The notes beneath the pieces were generated by a model that had not been told where the DNA came from, made no database searches, and saw nothing but the letters and a program-made list of their open reading frames with translations. From assembly GCA_015680685.1 (NCBI GenBank), contig MNCI01037707.1, positions 159,197 through 223,196 on the forward strand: a DNA stretch of 64,000 nucleotides, in the 5' to 3' direction. The number at the start of each line of letters is the position of its first letter. The first letter of the stretch is position 1. The translations under genes and the position numbers were made by a program. This DNA comes from Gnetum montanum. Its lineage: Eukaryota; Streptophyta; Gnetopsida; Gnetales; Gnetaceae. Shown one piece after another: positions 37,609 through 51,400 of the stretch.

Positions 37609-39520
37609 ATGTCTTCTTCTTTCAGGAGTTCTCCTCTACCCAAGACTGATAATGTTTATCCATCAAAGCTCCAATAGTATCAAATTATATATACGCATCC
37701 CAATGAGTATGTGCCAAACTTCATCTTCATCCTACACTAGGATGAACAACTGCAATGACGTGACATGGAGGGCAACATTGTGTTGTTGCCTGATCATGCT
37801 ACTCCTGCAATGTTCTATCAAATGCTTGCATGATGTGGTCTTTAAGACCACCATGGGGAGTATATTGTGGAAGATGCTAACACTAGGAATTATCATCTCA
37901 CCGAAGCATAACATCTACAGGACCAATAGCTAGAGCAACATTATGAATTTTCGAAGGGAAAAGGACTTAACGATTCTCCATTCCTATTGTACCAACAAGC
38001 TAGTAGGGAACCTTTCCCTAGGGGTTTTCCATTCAATGAAACTCCTCTCTTTGACTTTGGTGATGGAGGTCAAAGCCAAAATTTCCACTCATAGTTCACA
38101 ATCCTAATTCTAGTAACAGGGGATCCAATGACAAAGGTGGATCCGGAGGGGCAAGTCAAGACAAGGATGCAGACAACAAGCAAGATTGTGATCATGGTTA
38201 CAATCGCTGAAGAGGTGGAAGTAGGCACTGTGATGGTGGCGGTTCATCTTCCTCTTTCCCTTCATCATCTTCTTCTTCTTCTGACTCTGATCATGACCGT
38301 AGAAGGTGAAATTGTGATGGAGGTGATCAAAATGAACAAAACGACTAACAGGACAAAAATAACCAAAGGGACCATTGGGATAGACAAGATCAAGGGTACA
38401 GACGTTCAAGAGAGGAACATCACCATGAATGAAGGGGTAGTATAGGGCATTATATGCACCATGATCAAGGCCTCAATGCACCTCTATTTGCTACCCAAAC
38501 TATGCTTAACATCATAGAGGTAGTCAGAATTCCAACAAGGCATGTGAAAGATAGTTAGATCAAACAATTAGACATGAACAACATTCCTCAATTTGAAAGG
38601 GGATATAACTCTGATCCAAAAAATCATCATCAAGCTTTCCAAGATGCATGTGCCTTATAGAACATAGAGAAAAACTGGTAAAAATTAAAGTTGTTCCCCA
38701 AGACACTCCTCAAGTAAGTAGAAAATTGGTATCGATCCTTAGAGCTGAAATCTATTAGATGATGAAGTACCATGCTTGAGTTGTTTAATGATAAGTATCA
38801 AATGTACTCCAAAGTATCCAACTTAAGAAAGCAAATTCAAGGGTAAAAATATGGAACACATGAACCCTTGGATGCCACCATTGGCTAATATTGTGCCTTA
38901 ATGCATAAATGTCCTGGCCATGATTGTTCTCAATTGGTCCAACTTCACCACATTGTAGACAAGCTTTGTAATGAAATGAGGAAAACCCTTGGTGTCTATG
39001 CCCAAGGATGATTGTTAGAACTAGCTACCCATTAGATACAAAGATTAATAGAGTAGGTAGTTAAAGAGGAGGCTGAACTAAGAAAAAGAGAAAGTGAAGA
39101 AGAGTACAACCATGATCCTTTCATTCACAAGAGGAAGGTTCGATTTTGCGACAGTGAAGATGAGTCTGTATTTGATGAGGGGATGCATAAGAAAGCCTTG
39201 TCACTCCAAAAATCCCAATCTAAACTTATAGCCAAGGTTGATTAGTTAAGGAGCTCAATGAATAACAGATTCTAAGTTGTTCTCAAAATTGCTGAAAAGT
39301 CCAAAGAACAAAGTAGTGAACATGAGCGCAGGAATCATAATGAAGCTGAATGTGCATATCATAAAGGTAAGGGCAACATTGCTACAATAGAAGAGGTTGC
39401 AGAAAATGAATCAAATCATGATTGTGGGCATGACGTTTATCAGTATGAACATCCTAAGGGATGTTACCCCATTGTGGCACATCTACAGGAGTCTAGGGTG
39501 TATGCCTTACATCCATGAAT
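37609..39520 (+). pseudogene. gag, Athila-like, copy C
   Basis: ATG at 37609 (MSSSFRSS), followed by HPNEYVPNFIFIL as in A. The Asp/His/Ser-rich linker (38100-38440) is followed by a capsid-like core (LNIIEVVRIP, ERGYNSD, ENWYRSLELK, MLELFNDKY; 38490-39060). It holds the 229 bp (38815-39043) missing in A, which encode part of the retrotransposon gag core. The end has HPKGCYPIVAHLQESRVYAL. Numerous stops. Confidence 0.78.
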
Positions 39521-40189
39521 TACACAAAGGAAAACATCTAAAAGATTACCTTATTCTCAAGGTAATCTCAGGCAATTCCACTAGAAACAACCATATTATC
39601 CAAGTGGAGCTCCACTACAACTATATGAATAGTATAAACAATGGCAACAATGACAATCATGGGCACTAGCACTGCATAGGCAACAATACCCTTACTAACA
39701 GCCTGATCCATATGGTTACCATGTGTAGCAACCCATGTCTCCATGTGACTCCTCTAATCATGTCTCTAATTTTTCACTTCACTACCATCCTTGAAATTAT
39801 TATTGAGCTCATTCTTCACATGAGAGAAGGGATACCACCTATTATCCTTATCCTCCTCATGTCCCTACACATACTCCTCCTCTAGTTGCATAGCTACCAC
39901 CTGCTCCTCCTATGCAGGGTGAACTACCTACTCAATTGCAACAATGCAATGTTATGAGGGTTGTTAATCTATAAACAAATCATCAATCAGAGGGGTCAAA
40001 TTCTTGATCAAAGAAAAGACCTTTATTTGACCCCATAATCCACCTAAGCCCTCACATATACCTACAGTTGACAACCTTGCTCCTACCTCTTCCTCCATAT
40101 CAAATTCCTTCAAGCCTCCTTCAAACCAAAATCTACCAAGGATCCATACTATAATGCTTACTCACATTGTGTCTAATTGGATTTGTGCA

Positions 40190-42588
40190 AGAAACCTTCC
40201 CAGGAAGTTAACCAATCCTGGAAGTCCTCTAATTTACTTGCAGATTGATGGGAATGAACCATGCAAGGCTCTTCTCGATTTAGATTTTGATCTTAATTTG
40301 ATTTCTCATGAGATGTACACTACCTAGAACCTACCTCCTCTTAAGAAGAGTAACATTAGATTAGAATTGACAAACCAGTCCATTGCTATTCCATTGGAAC
40401 TAGTAGAAGAGATTGTGACCAGTATCTATGGGTGATCTTATCTTACTGATTTCTTGGTAATCCAAGTGGAGAACTCTAAAGGGGATTTCCCAATTATGGA
40501 AACGACATGGCTAAGCACTATCAATGTAAGAATGGGCATTAGAGATCTTTCCTTGGAGATATATAAAGAAAATGCATTTGAAAAGATCAAGAAGAAGAGA
40601 CTTCCATGCATTGCATATAGCAATAGCATGTCAATTTTGTGCAATAACTATGGGCTGTAAAGCAAGCATCTATCTGTGCATGCAAATAGTATGTGTTAGA
40701 TGCAAAAATTCAAAGGTTTCTATATGCAATAGCCATAAAATAGGAGGGAACCTAGTGGCTGACTGCTGATTCAAAAAGTAGCACATTGTGCATGGAACCA
40801 ATTGAGAGCCTGACATGTGCATATGTCACAGGCATGGATGAACTTGAGCAGTTCATCACCAACTCTCTAATGATACAAATTGAAACAACAGCCCCTTGAG
40901 CTAAAAACATTACCAACTAGAATTGAATATGTATTTTTTAAGAATGGAAAGCTAGTTATAATCAATGTAAAGCTTGATCCAAAATAGAAAATAATGCTAT
41001 TGAAAGTAGTTGAAAGATGGTCAATAACTTTTTCTTGGTCATATCCTAAACTTAGAGGGATTGACCCTAGGCTATGCAAGCATCGCATCTACATCGACCT
41101 AGCCATAAACCCAAAATGATAGCCACAAAGATGGTTGAACCCTAAACTAAAGCAAATTGTCAAGGAGAAAATCAAGCAACTCCTCAAAACGAGGTTCATC
41201 TATCACATTGCAGATAGAAAGTGGATTAGTCCACTCATAATTATGCTGAAGAAAGGTAGAAAGTGGTGGGTCTACATCGATTTCAGGTTATTAAATATGA
41301 CAACATTCAAGGATCACTTCCCATTTCCATGTGTTGACCAGGTGCTTGACATAATATCTAGACATTGCTACTACAGCTTTCTAGATGGTTATAGTGGCTA
41401 TAACCAAATTCAAATTGTACCAGAAGACCAAGAAAAGACAACATTCAAGAGTCCCTAGGAGACTTTTTCATATCACAAGATGTCCTTTGGTCTATGCAAT
41501 GCTCCTACCACATTCCAACACTTGGTCCTAAGCATTTTTCAACAGTAGATCGGTAATGGTGTAGAAGTCTTTATGGATGACTTCTTCACTTATGAAGCTA
41601 CATTTGAGCAAGCCCTAGACTGCTTTGAGCAAGTGCTGAAATAGTGTGTTGAAACCAAATTATGGCTCAATTGGCAGAAGGGTCACCTCATGGTCTAGGA
41701 GGGCATTATACTAGGGGATAGAATCTCACAAGTTGGGATTAAGGTAAACCCTGAGAAAATAAGGGTCATCCAAGGAATAGCCCACCAGCCAGAAATAGTT
41801 AAAAATGTTTGATTATTTCCTAGACATACTAGCTACTACCAATGATTCATAGAGAATTTCTCTAAGATCGCAAAACTATTGGTGGAGCTAACAAAGAAAG
41901 ATGCTCCCTTTGTCTAGACCACAAAAATGTGAGAAAGCATTCCAAAAATTGAAAGAGAAGCTTGTAGAAACTCCAATCCTACAAGCACTTGACTAGTCCA
42001 GGCCATTTCATATCATGATGGATACATCAAATTATGCCTTCGGAGTAGTATTGACATAGTTAGATGACAAGAAACATCCATACTACATCCACTGCACCAA
42101 CTGAACCATTGTGGGTGCACAATTAAACTACACCACTATACAAAAAGAATGGATGGTGGTGGTGTTTGCTTTAGAGAAGTTTAGGCATTATGTGCTTAAA
42201 TACAAGGTGTTTATGCACATGGATCATAGCATCATCTGCTTCCTCATGAACAAGCCAATGGTGAGCCCCATGTCATATGATGGCTAGTGATCTTACAGGA
42301 ATTTGATCTTACAATGGTAGATCTAAAGGACACTAATAATGTGATCATTGATCACTTTTCTTGGTTGTGATGGGATGACAAAGAGGAAAAAGGCCCATTA
42401 TCTAATATGTTTCCTAATGAACTCCTCTTTGCTGGAGTGATGCCTAATGATCCAAAATGGTATGATAACATTCTCATCTATCTTCTCACTCAAGAGATGC
42501 CACAAGGGTTGGACAACCAAAAGAAATAGCAGTTTCTTCACTAGGTAAAGCACTTCATGAAGATCAATGAATACCACTACAAGGTGTG
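40190..42588 (+). pseudogene. pol, Athila-like (protease, RT, RNase H), copy C, integrase lost
   Basis: The protease at about 40190-40620 has LIYLQIDGNEPCKALLDLDF, a degenerate form of the LLDLG active site. RT at about 41130-41900 has WWVYIDFRLLN, FLDGYSGYNQI, FGLCNAPTT and an intact FMDDF near 41572. RNase H at about 41930-42370 is recognisable but frameshifted. The frame ends at KWYDN...HYKVC where D has inserted. The region 39520-40190 is Pro/Tyr-rich and matches 7100-7700 of A. Confidence 0.82.
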
Positions 42589-43870
42589 TGAACCACCATA
42601 AAATTTCAAGACCCTCATGCTTCAGCAGGGTCTTGGAATTTAGGCAAGGACTTCCACAAGTGCAGCGTCATGATAGTTTAGCAGGAAAATGTAGGCACTG
42701 AGGGTACACTGTCCAATCCGGCAAGTTTTCTATCTCCAGAGCTAACAAGCCTGATGGACTCTCCGGCCTACCCAACTAGACAATTGACCCGGCTTATAGT
42801 CTACCTAGAAACTATGCTAGGAGTTGCCGAAAGTGTTTGGGATGAGCAAAATAGTTCGGCAAGTTTTCTAGTGAAGAAGTCTGCTATGCTATGCTACACT
42901 ATACAGCATAGCAAGCATGGAAAGATAGTTGCTCAAGCATCCAAGTGCAAATTGACAGAATGACTGAAAAAAAAGTCAAGATTTAGTTAACACAAGGTGC
43001 TGCGCTATGCTATGCTATGTAGCGTAGCACAGCGTAGCAAAGGCAAAGCAAAAAGGCTCATCTTTCCAAGTGATTCTAACAAGAAAGTTTCACTCAGTAA
43101 CACTTCGGCCTCCAAAACCAATTGCCCTGCTTAGCCCCCAGACCTTGAGCAAAGTTTCTTGCTAGAAAATGGCATATTGAACGAAGAAGCAGGATATGTG
43201 TTCTGCTACGCTACATAGCGTAGCATAGCATAGCAACAATACAAAAGTAGCAAAAATGTTTCAAACATGAGTTCAGCGAGTTCAAAGGCTTCCTAACATA
43301 AAGGAAAAAAGTTGTAGTTGTTAGCATGACTAAGCCTCAGACAAATGCTTTTTAGCTCCAACACAAATTTTAGTTAAGACCAGTGGCTATGCTATGCTAC
43401 GCTACTTAGCATAGCAAGTAGCCACTTACGCTACACCAATGTGTTTGACAGTGTGAGTAATGCAACACTAGTACAGAAGCATCAAGATGTCTTCGAATAA
43501 CTCCAAAACTTGTTGACAGCAATCTTTCTCACTCTAGCATCTCCTTAGAAAGACCAGCAATTTCACTTTGTTTTTCATATCCCTGGTCAGCTTCCAAAAC
43601 ATTGTTCCTACGCTTGACCCTGCTTGTAAGGGCAGGGAAGACGTAGTCCCAGAGCATAAGCTCCACTGTTGCTTGCGTTGTTAGCACACTGGATCTCGGC
43701 ACATGTAGTCTCAGCGGTATAGTCACAGTATAACAAAGTTCACATCCAGCTTTGCACACCTACACAGTACAGACATGTTAGCACCTTGTGGGGTCCAGGA
43801 CACATGGCATCCAGATCACATTTCTCTCCTACTCCTGGCCCTATAAATACCCTGACAAACAATGCTCAAA
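42589..43870 (+). mobile_element. 5' LTR of copy D (right end approximate)
   Basis: Begins TGAACCACC, matching E's TGAAACAACC. It shares GCAGC-TCATG-TAGTT-CAGG, GGCAAGTTTTCTA and CCTATAAATACC with the LTR of E (59435-58557, minus). TATA box at 43842-43849. The end and primer site are not clear; the gag ATG follows at 43970. Confidence 0.75.
42882..43425. repeat. GCTACGCTA palindromic motif cluster in the LTR of D
   Basis: Four clusters (42882-42916, 43002-43040, 43205-43224, 43386-43435) of GCTACGCTA or GCTATGCTA facing TAGCGTAGC or AGCATAGC. The best is GCTACGCTACATAGCGTAGC at 43205-43224, a 9-bp inverted repeat with a 2-base loop. Confidence 0.8.
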
Positions 43871-43969
43871 GGGTTAGCTTTTTTACATTGGTAAGAAAAG
43901 TTGGCTTGTTGGCTTTTCACGTTGGCTAGTTGGCTTCTTGATTGGCTTCTTGAATGGCTTCTTGGCAGG

Positions 43970-46500
43970 ATGAAAAGCCTCCAATCTTTAATCAATTTTC
44001 ATGTTTCTTGTTTACGATCTCCACTTTTACCATGCAAGATGATTTCGACAATGACCATTGTTTCCACCTCGAGCCTTGAGGCTCCTTTCTTGGCTCAAAG
44101 CACCATGGGTGCTAAGCAGCCACCTAGCCTAGTGCTGGCACAACACCAGTCCCTTAGGATTCAACATTTTTCACCTGAGTTCTTGGCACAAGACGCAGAG
44201 CATTATGACTTTATCTATGCAAAGATCTAGGAAAATCAGCCCTTGGATCGCCAAGAACTTAAGCACAAATGCAATTTCGAGTTCCTTCATTGGAACGGGA
44301 GGGAGTTTTTCGCTACCCCTGACATTGTCATCCTCCTAATGAAGACATATCAGTGGATCTTAGATTAGTTGCTGCGAGTTAGTAGGCCTAGGGAGTAGGA
44401 CATGGCATCCCATTATGATGAAGCATTTCAGGACAGACAGGAAGATTTGGACTTCCAATCTGAGGGGGATGGCCAAACTTACCCTGTGACCATCCCTCCC
44501 ACCATGGTCTTTAGGTCAAACCCCCTTTTTGTGATATCTTCCTTCATGATCACCAAGAATCCACCTCAATCTATGCTTTCATCAACCATGGGCAGCCATT
44601 CTACACCCTCAGCCTATCAGCAGGTGCCTCCCTCAATTTCATACCCAGGCACTCTTCCTCCTCATTCTGTCCTATCCTTGTACCAAGCACTAGTCACACC
44701 TAGGTTGCCCTACGTACACACCTCGTCTACTTTACAGCTACCTAGAGCCTCTGCTCCTATTTCATCATTTGCATCTATTCCATTATCAGCTGCAAGTCCA
44801 GCCCCAATCGCGTGGTGAACCCTAGCCACTTTTCCCCTTGCTTTGCAACCCCACCAGATGTCACATTACCCTTACACCAAGCATACCAAGTCCCACAGGT
44901 GTCACAACCAAGCACGGGACTGTGGCCCGTTCCATCAATCGCACAAATGACTAACCCCGTAGCACAACCAGTGACCGCTACTCCAACAGTACCACCCACT
45001 AGGTGGTGGACCTCACAAGTAACACCCTTCACAAGGGCACCCCTGACAACACCCCCTATGAGCCAGGTTGCTACCCTTACTATGCCACCAACGATGGTTG
45101 CCCCCGCAACCCCATAACCGTCTACATCATCTGCGAGTCTGGATCAAGCATTTCAACTTATCTAGACCCTCACTAAAGAGGTTAAATGCCTCAAAGCTGT
45201 CATTTCTAATGTGGTACAGGTCATGGATTTCTACCATGATGATCCCATTAGCCCAACAATTCCTATGCTTACATTACCCCCTAGGATGCCACTCCCTCAA
45301 TTCACAAAATACAATGGGAAGGGCGACCCTAATGCGCATTTAGTCACATTTAGATCTAAGTCTTTATTGTTGCAACAATGGTCACACACCAATATTTTCT
45401 TCTTTGCTATGTCTCTGACAGGTAAAGCTTTAGACTAGTACTACATGCTTCCACGCACCTCCATCTCAACACTGGAGGAGCTGCTGACCCAGTTCATGAC
45501 CCGTTGTCATGCTGGATCAATTGATGGGTGTTAAGCAAGACCCTTTGGAGTCGGTGCAATGGTTTATACAGCAGTGGAGTGCTACCTTGAATGAGATCCA
45601 TGAGCCTATCATGGAGGCCCATTTGTTGGCCATGTTCAAGGGAGCGGTAAATGATTTCATCAAATCTAAGCCATATTACCTAGCCCCATGCTCTCTCAGT
45701 CAAGATTTCACCTAGACCAAGAGCATCCAAGACATAGCCGAAGCCAGTAAGGACCTGATCTATGTTCTGTATAAAAATTCATACACTAAAAAAGACAAAG
45801 AGAAGGGCAAAGTCGCAACAACCGCGGTGGCCACCATGGCAAATGAGGCCAAGCCCAACAACAACAATAACAAGAAAGTGGCCACAACACCAACTAATCC
45901 CATGCCTAGCCTAGGTAATGCTGCCCAATCCTCCATGTCAGCACTAGAGGTACCCACCCCAACTAAACCAAACTTCGAGTGTAAAGATCGCTCCAAGTAC
46001 ACCCCTCTACCTGTTAAGCCTTCAAAACTTCCCGAAGTAATTGTTAGGGGTTGGGTACATTCAACATAAGCGGATGTCAAAGGAGACAACCAAGAAACAT
46101 TAGCAGTATTGCAAACTCCTTAGAAACCCCTCCTTGGCTATGCCCAATGAGCCTCCAATTCCTAAGAACTTATGCTGGAGCGGTTCTGTGACTACCATCA
46201 ACTTTGTACTCACGACATGGATTACTGTCTAGTCTTAAAATATGACATTCAATAGATGATTAATCAAGGGAAGTTGGTGTTGGATTAAAGCAACCTTGTC
46301 TGCCCTAAAAATAAATCCATGCATGTTTATAAAGACCCCCTCAACACTAATGATGCGGGGTACATTATCAACATGATTAGTGTAGATAGAAATCCAGAAC
46401 CACCACAGCAACTGTTTGTGGTTCGTATACCTCAACGTAGCGTAACGACACCAACAATGCCAAAAAAAGACACCACAACAACCATTTGTCTTTAAGGTTC
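43970..46500 (+). pseudogene. gag, Tat-like, copy D
   Basis: ATG at 43970, or MGAKQ at 44105 in the same frame. A long Pro/Ser/Thr-rich stretch runs 44460-45120. The capsid core follows (LPQFTKYNGKGDPNAHL at about 45290, GKALD, EELLTQF, then VKQDPLESVQWFIQQW at 45525), matching the retrotransposon gag family. A Zn-knuckle-like CDYH...H...C occurs near 46180-46235, followed by MINQGKLV, typical of Tat gag. One or two frameshifts and a few stops. Better preserved than the gags of A and C. Confidence 0.82.
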
Positions 46501-46967
46501 CTCCTCAGACATCCACCCCTGCACCCTTCATATTCAAAACTACACCACCACCCGCACTAACGCCACAAATACCATTCATCATTAAGGAGCCAAAACACTC
46601 AATTTCCCCCATCCCACAAAACCAACATAAGACGGCATCATAGCCCTCCCATTCAAGGAAACTAGAAGAGCGTCTGATGGACAAAATGGCCAAGGAACAT
46701 ACTTCCCCAAGTCCTTCTAATCCTACACCCTTGTCCTCTGTATCTACGCCCCCCTCATCACCAAAAGTTAATGCCACTACACACGCACAATCATCGCCAC
46801 CCCACCCAAAAGTGTCTAGCCCCAAACTTGAAACTGCTCCTCCTCAAGAAATTCATCTTCTAGGACAAATGGAGGAAGAGAAGGGTGGTAAACAATAGGA
46901 AGGTGGACAGGACCTCCTAAACTCTCTTACTAAGGTCAAACAGGCTCTAAAACAAAAGAACACAACC

Positions 46968-47825
46968 TTGAGCCTGTACGACCTAGTAATGACTTCCATC
47001 GCACACCACGAGGCTTTGGTTTGCATTTTAATGTCCATACCAGTTGACGAAAACATGCCGACAAAGGAGAAAGCAATCCATGTGATCATGCTTCCTTCTA
47101 TGCTCAAAGAATCATGGCCATCTCAGTTGACATTCCATGATGAGTCCATTAAGGAAGACCTTGAAAAGGGTCAGGCGACAACAGCACCCCTTTTCATCAT
47201 AATTCGGGTCCGCCAACACAAGATCCGAAGAGTACATGTTGATGATGGGGCTGCTAAAAATGTCATCCCATTCCCCATAGTGGACAAACTGGGTTTGGTG
47301 GACCAAATCAAACCCATGACAACATCATGTCTGAAGTCATTCAATGGAGCATGGGTGGTGGTGAAAGGCACTGTCCACATTGATTTCATGGTAGGGCACC
47401 AGTTCCCCACAAATGCAACATTCATCATGGTAGAAGAGATGCTTGGGTTTAACCTGACCTTGGGGAGGTCATGGTTAGCCCAACTTAGGGTCTTCTCTTC
47501 GTCCATACATCAATAAATTCATCTACCCTATGTGGGAAGGGAGGTGGTGATCCATAGTGATGAAGTGGCAACCCAGGCGATAAACAATGTCGATATGGAG
47601 CAAGGTTCAAAGGTCATAACCTCTGAGAACGAAACACCTATCTCCACCAAAGCTAATTTCTTGACAAAAGAGCTAGCCCAAGACATCGACTCAAAAAATG
47701 AAATTTCATGGGCCAAATTACCTTTTCAAGTAGTAGATAACGACATAGAAGAATACCGCAATAAAGCCTCTCGACCTTACGCGTCGCCAAGCCCACACTG
47801 GGTTAGAAAGCAGTTGCAAGGATGA
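46968..47825 (+). pseudogene. Aspartic protease region, Tat-like, copy D
   Basis: VHVDDGAAKNVIPFPIVDKL (near 47235) is the retropepsin active-site region with a DDG in place of the common D-S/T-G form. LGFNLTLGRSWLAQLRVFSS (near 47450) is the conserved C-terminal LGR-W segment of plant retropepsins. The frame is open from 46968 to a stop at 47514-47516, then again to 47825 (SPHWVRKQLQG). A Pro-rich stretch (46500-46900) joins it to gag. Confidence 0.75.
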
Positions 47826-47981
47826 TCGTTACTCATGTAGCGTAACAACTCCACTGCTCCTTACCCAATTAATGCTCATTAGACATTTATTCCTTACTTA
47901 CTTCACATTCACTCATTTACGCTAAGTGTCTAACTTATTCTTTAAACCATTCGCACGTCCACTCTTTGCATTACACCACAG

Positions 47982-48215
47982 CCCACTAAGGCCTAAAATT
48001 GACAAAATTTTTCCTTACCATCATCCAATAGCCCGAAACAGCTTAAAACTACCAATGGCCTGAAATGGCCTAAAACTAGCAATAGCTCGAAATGGCTTAG
48101 AACTACCAATGGCTTGAAATGGCCTAAAACTAGCAATAGCCCAAAACAGCTTAAAACTACCAATGGCCCGAAATGGCCTAAAACTAGCGAGGGCCCGAAA
48201 TGGCCTAAAACTAAA
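47982..48215. repeat. 30-bp monomer array organised as 60-bp dimers
   Basis: After CCCACTAAGGCCTAAAATTG (47982-48001), units like AATGGCCCGAAATGGCCTAA, each ending AAACTAGC or AAACTACC, repeat about six times to 48215. Alternate units differ consistently (CAGCTT against TGGCCT), giving a 60-bp higher-order period. Confidence 0.8.
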
Positions 48216-48408
48216 ACAAGATGCTCCTAACAAATTTAATGCAAAAAAAAGGAATAAAACAAAATAAAAATAAATACAACAAATAACACATAAGCAAAAT
48301 AAATTTCTTCGTATTCCATTTTTTCTTTCATAAATTAATAATGTTTGTAACATTTTTACATGAATTCAAATAAAATGATCAACTACTACGCTATGACCCT
48401 TAGCATGC

Positions 48409-51400
48409 TCAATCGTTCCCTGCTTCATTAGGCCCCATGTTTTCATCTAGAGTCTGTACCACAAAGAAGATGTAGTCAGTTAAAGTCACCATAAAGATTC
48501 TGATAAAATAAATTATCACTACACCAAAAGGTAACATACCCAAGACGACCCCGTGTCTGTTTCAGGGGGTATCCGATCCAAGCCTACCACCAGGTGTTGC
48601 AAGATCTCCTCTTTCGTGATATCAACCCAATTCCTGTCACCCAAATCAGTGCTTACAGCAACTTTCTCCTTCTCTATGGATGTCCATCTCGGTGGCCCTG
48701 GAGAAAAGGAAGCAGTGGTGGTCTCACCCGCAAGAAAGGTCACTTCCCTTTCAAGAGATTCACTCATTATCACTGGTTTCATAAACCTGTCGTAAGCCCC
48801 AGAAGCGCCAATAACATCAAGGAATACCTTGTGAGTATGTAACTTGACTGAGGCATCCCTATATTGGTTACAGTAAGTGGCATGTTCTAGCTTATACATG
48901 TGTTTGTGGTTTTTCTGAGCCTACCCCCACTTGTAAACCTTCGCACTGTAATCTTTCCAGTCTTGGTTCTTCTGGGCTAACAGGTCCATTTTCATGCCCT
49001 GCTCTATTATTTCATAGGTGGCCTCATTGTTGCACCACACAGCCATCCAGTACCTCACATAGTCAATGACAGTCATGCATCAACTGCCATGATTGGTGTC
49101 TCAGGCCAACAGAAATTTTTTCCTAGAATGGAGATCTCCCATCTCGACGATCAAGTTGGTCTTCTCCTTCTCAAGACTCTATACCTGTTTCCAGAGGTCT
49201 TTGTTCACGTGCATGCATTCCCACAAGGAGTGTGCCGAGTACAGTGCACATGGGCTTGCTTCGTCATATATGTAATGAGGTACTTCGGTTACCTTCAGTG
49301 GAAAGGTACGACGTTGACCTCAACCGCTCACCTAGGGTCCCACTTGAGACAAGAGGCTGCCAACCGCACATAAAAATGCATTCATCACAGCTGCATGGTA
49401 AATGCAACAACAATTTAGTGTCTAGCGTAGCACTTTAACTTACCAACTTTTGGGTTGACCTACCTCAGATGGTCAATCATGTCATCGACCATCCCTTCCA
49501 TGAAAGTAAATTTGTCGAGGCAAATCGAGGATGGCCCAGAGGTATCAACGGTGGTATCAGCTGCACGGTAAAACGTGTTAGCTAAAGTGGAAAGAACCAT
49601 AATAGAGCTAATGAATAGCATAAATGATAGTGTAAAGCTCCTACCCAGCAAACCCTCAGGGGTGATAGTGAGGGGGTTGCCCATCGGTACACTGTCAAAT
49701 ATGTGGTCAAACTCACCAGTGTCCAAATGAAGCCCCTCTCCTTCCGACTGATCCAACAACGTAGCAACATCTTCGATGCTCATGTGCCCCTCCAACACTC
49801 AGCTACTCTCTGCAAAAGGATCGTATGCAAGGGCCTTTTCTTGGTTGCCAGGAGCCTCTTCATCATTAGCTGGGCCCCTTTCTTCATCAACAAGGGCCTC
49901 TTCTTCATCAACGGAGACCTCCTCCTCACCAGCCGAGGCCCTTTCTTCTATAGCAAGGGTCCCTTCTTCATCGACAGGGGCCCCCTCTCCTCTGAAGCTG
50001 GAGCCTCTTTGTTCTCACCAATCACCCCTGTTGTAGGGGCCATGACTTCTTCTCCCTCTTCTTCTTCTTCTTCCTCTACTAATAAAGCATAGTCGCAGTA
50101 AGTAAATTATACCAACCTGAAGCAGATGTTACGCTGTGCAACGCTACCTAGCATAACCCGGCGTAGTAAATGTTAGCCAAAAAAACAAATAAAAAAATGA
50201 ACACTTACCAATCAGAGGCTGCACTCTGTGAAGTTTGAGTCGCAGCTTCTTCCCCCTCTCTTCGTTAGTATGGGGGGTCTCATTGGCAGGGTTGGACCTC
50301 TTGCATTGCAGCTTGGTCATCACCATCTCTGCAATGAGGCATTCTCCCCTTGTCACACTACTATTGGTAATGGGGGGGTGTCTCTCCCACGCTCTCCTAG
50401 GCTCAAAAGTTGCATGCCACCTGATCCCTGGTCATCATCTAAAATGACCCCCCAATAGCTTCTGGAGGATCTTGAGATTGGGTGATACGAAAGACTTGGC
50501 AGATCCACGGTTTGGAAATCTAGCTATGATCTTGTAGTACCCAGACCCCATTCTCATGGGCTACCAAGAATTCCCCAAAACATCGTAGGTAGACTATGAA
50601 AAAGACATGGTGCACATTGAAATGGGACTCAAGCTTCCTGCAGAGCTTGACCATTTCAGCCTGCATCATACTGCATAGGTGTTTGGCCCAATTGTAATGG
50701 GTCCCTTCTTCCATGACATCCCTCATTATCTGAGCCTACTCAATCCCAATGATTTTTCCTTAGGATAGCAGCTTGGGGAAGGAACGAGCATGGAAGATAG
50801 GGTAAATCATTTTGGCCACCCATAGCCTGACTTTCTCAATATAGATCCCCTTTCGGTCCTTTGCAACCCCTAGCCACTCCTCGATGTCCTCCTCATTGTC
50901 TGCATCTTTCTTGGATTTTTCTCCCACAAGGAGACCATCAGAGGGGACACCAAAAAGATCTACAAACAATTGATCATTGACATCAAACACCATGTGCACA
51001 CCGTAAACACGTGTGTGGAAGCAGTTTGCCTTTTCAGAGAAAGAGTCGGCTAGGGAAAGCATCTCAGCAAGCAGGATGTTTGGATTCACGGTCAAAAATA
51101 AGTCCATAAGACCAGCCTCCTGAAGGTTATGGACCAACATGGTTGGGGCCTCATTGCAAAGCCAACACTCGGTCTCCTCCACCTCCACGTACTTAAAAAA
51201 GAGGTTGGTTTCGTTGCGCTCGAAGGTAATCACAGTCACCTCCTAGGATTTCTTCATCACTCAAACAATTCACAAAAAAAAAGATGGTTAGCAAAGGGTA
51301 AACATCACTCAAACATGTAACAGTGAATTCACACTTTAGCGTACCAAGTTTAAATGGTGTAGGAAATGGTGGGAGATCCACCAACACATCTTTAACTGTG

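Larger units (their letters stand above)
36622..42588 (+). mobile_element. Athila-like LTR retrotransposon copy C, cut by copy D
   Basis: 5' LTR, primer site, gag, protease, RT and RNase H in the order of copy A. Similarity to A ends at 42588 within the stretch that leads to integrase (A near 10190), where the LTR of D begins. The rest of C would lie beyond D and E, outside the window. Confidence 0.88.

Noticed and set aside
48553-50458. Plus-strand frames within the antisense gene region
   Set aside because: They lie opposite exons that join in phase and carry charged repeats; no plus-strand frame continues across them.
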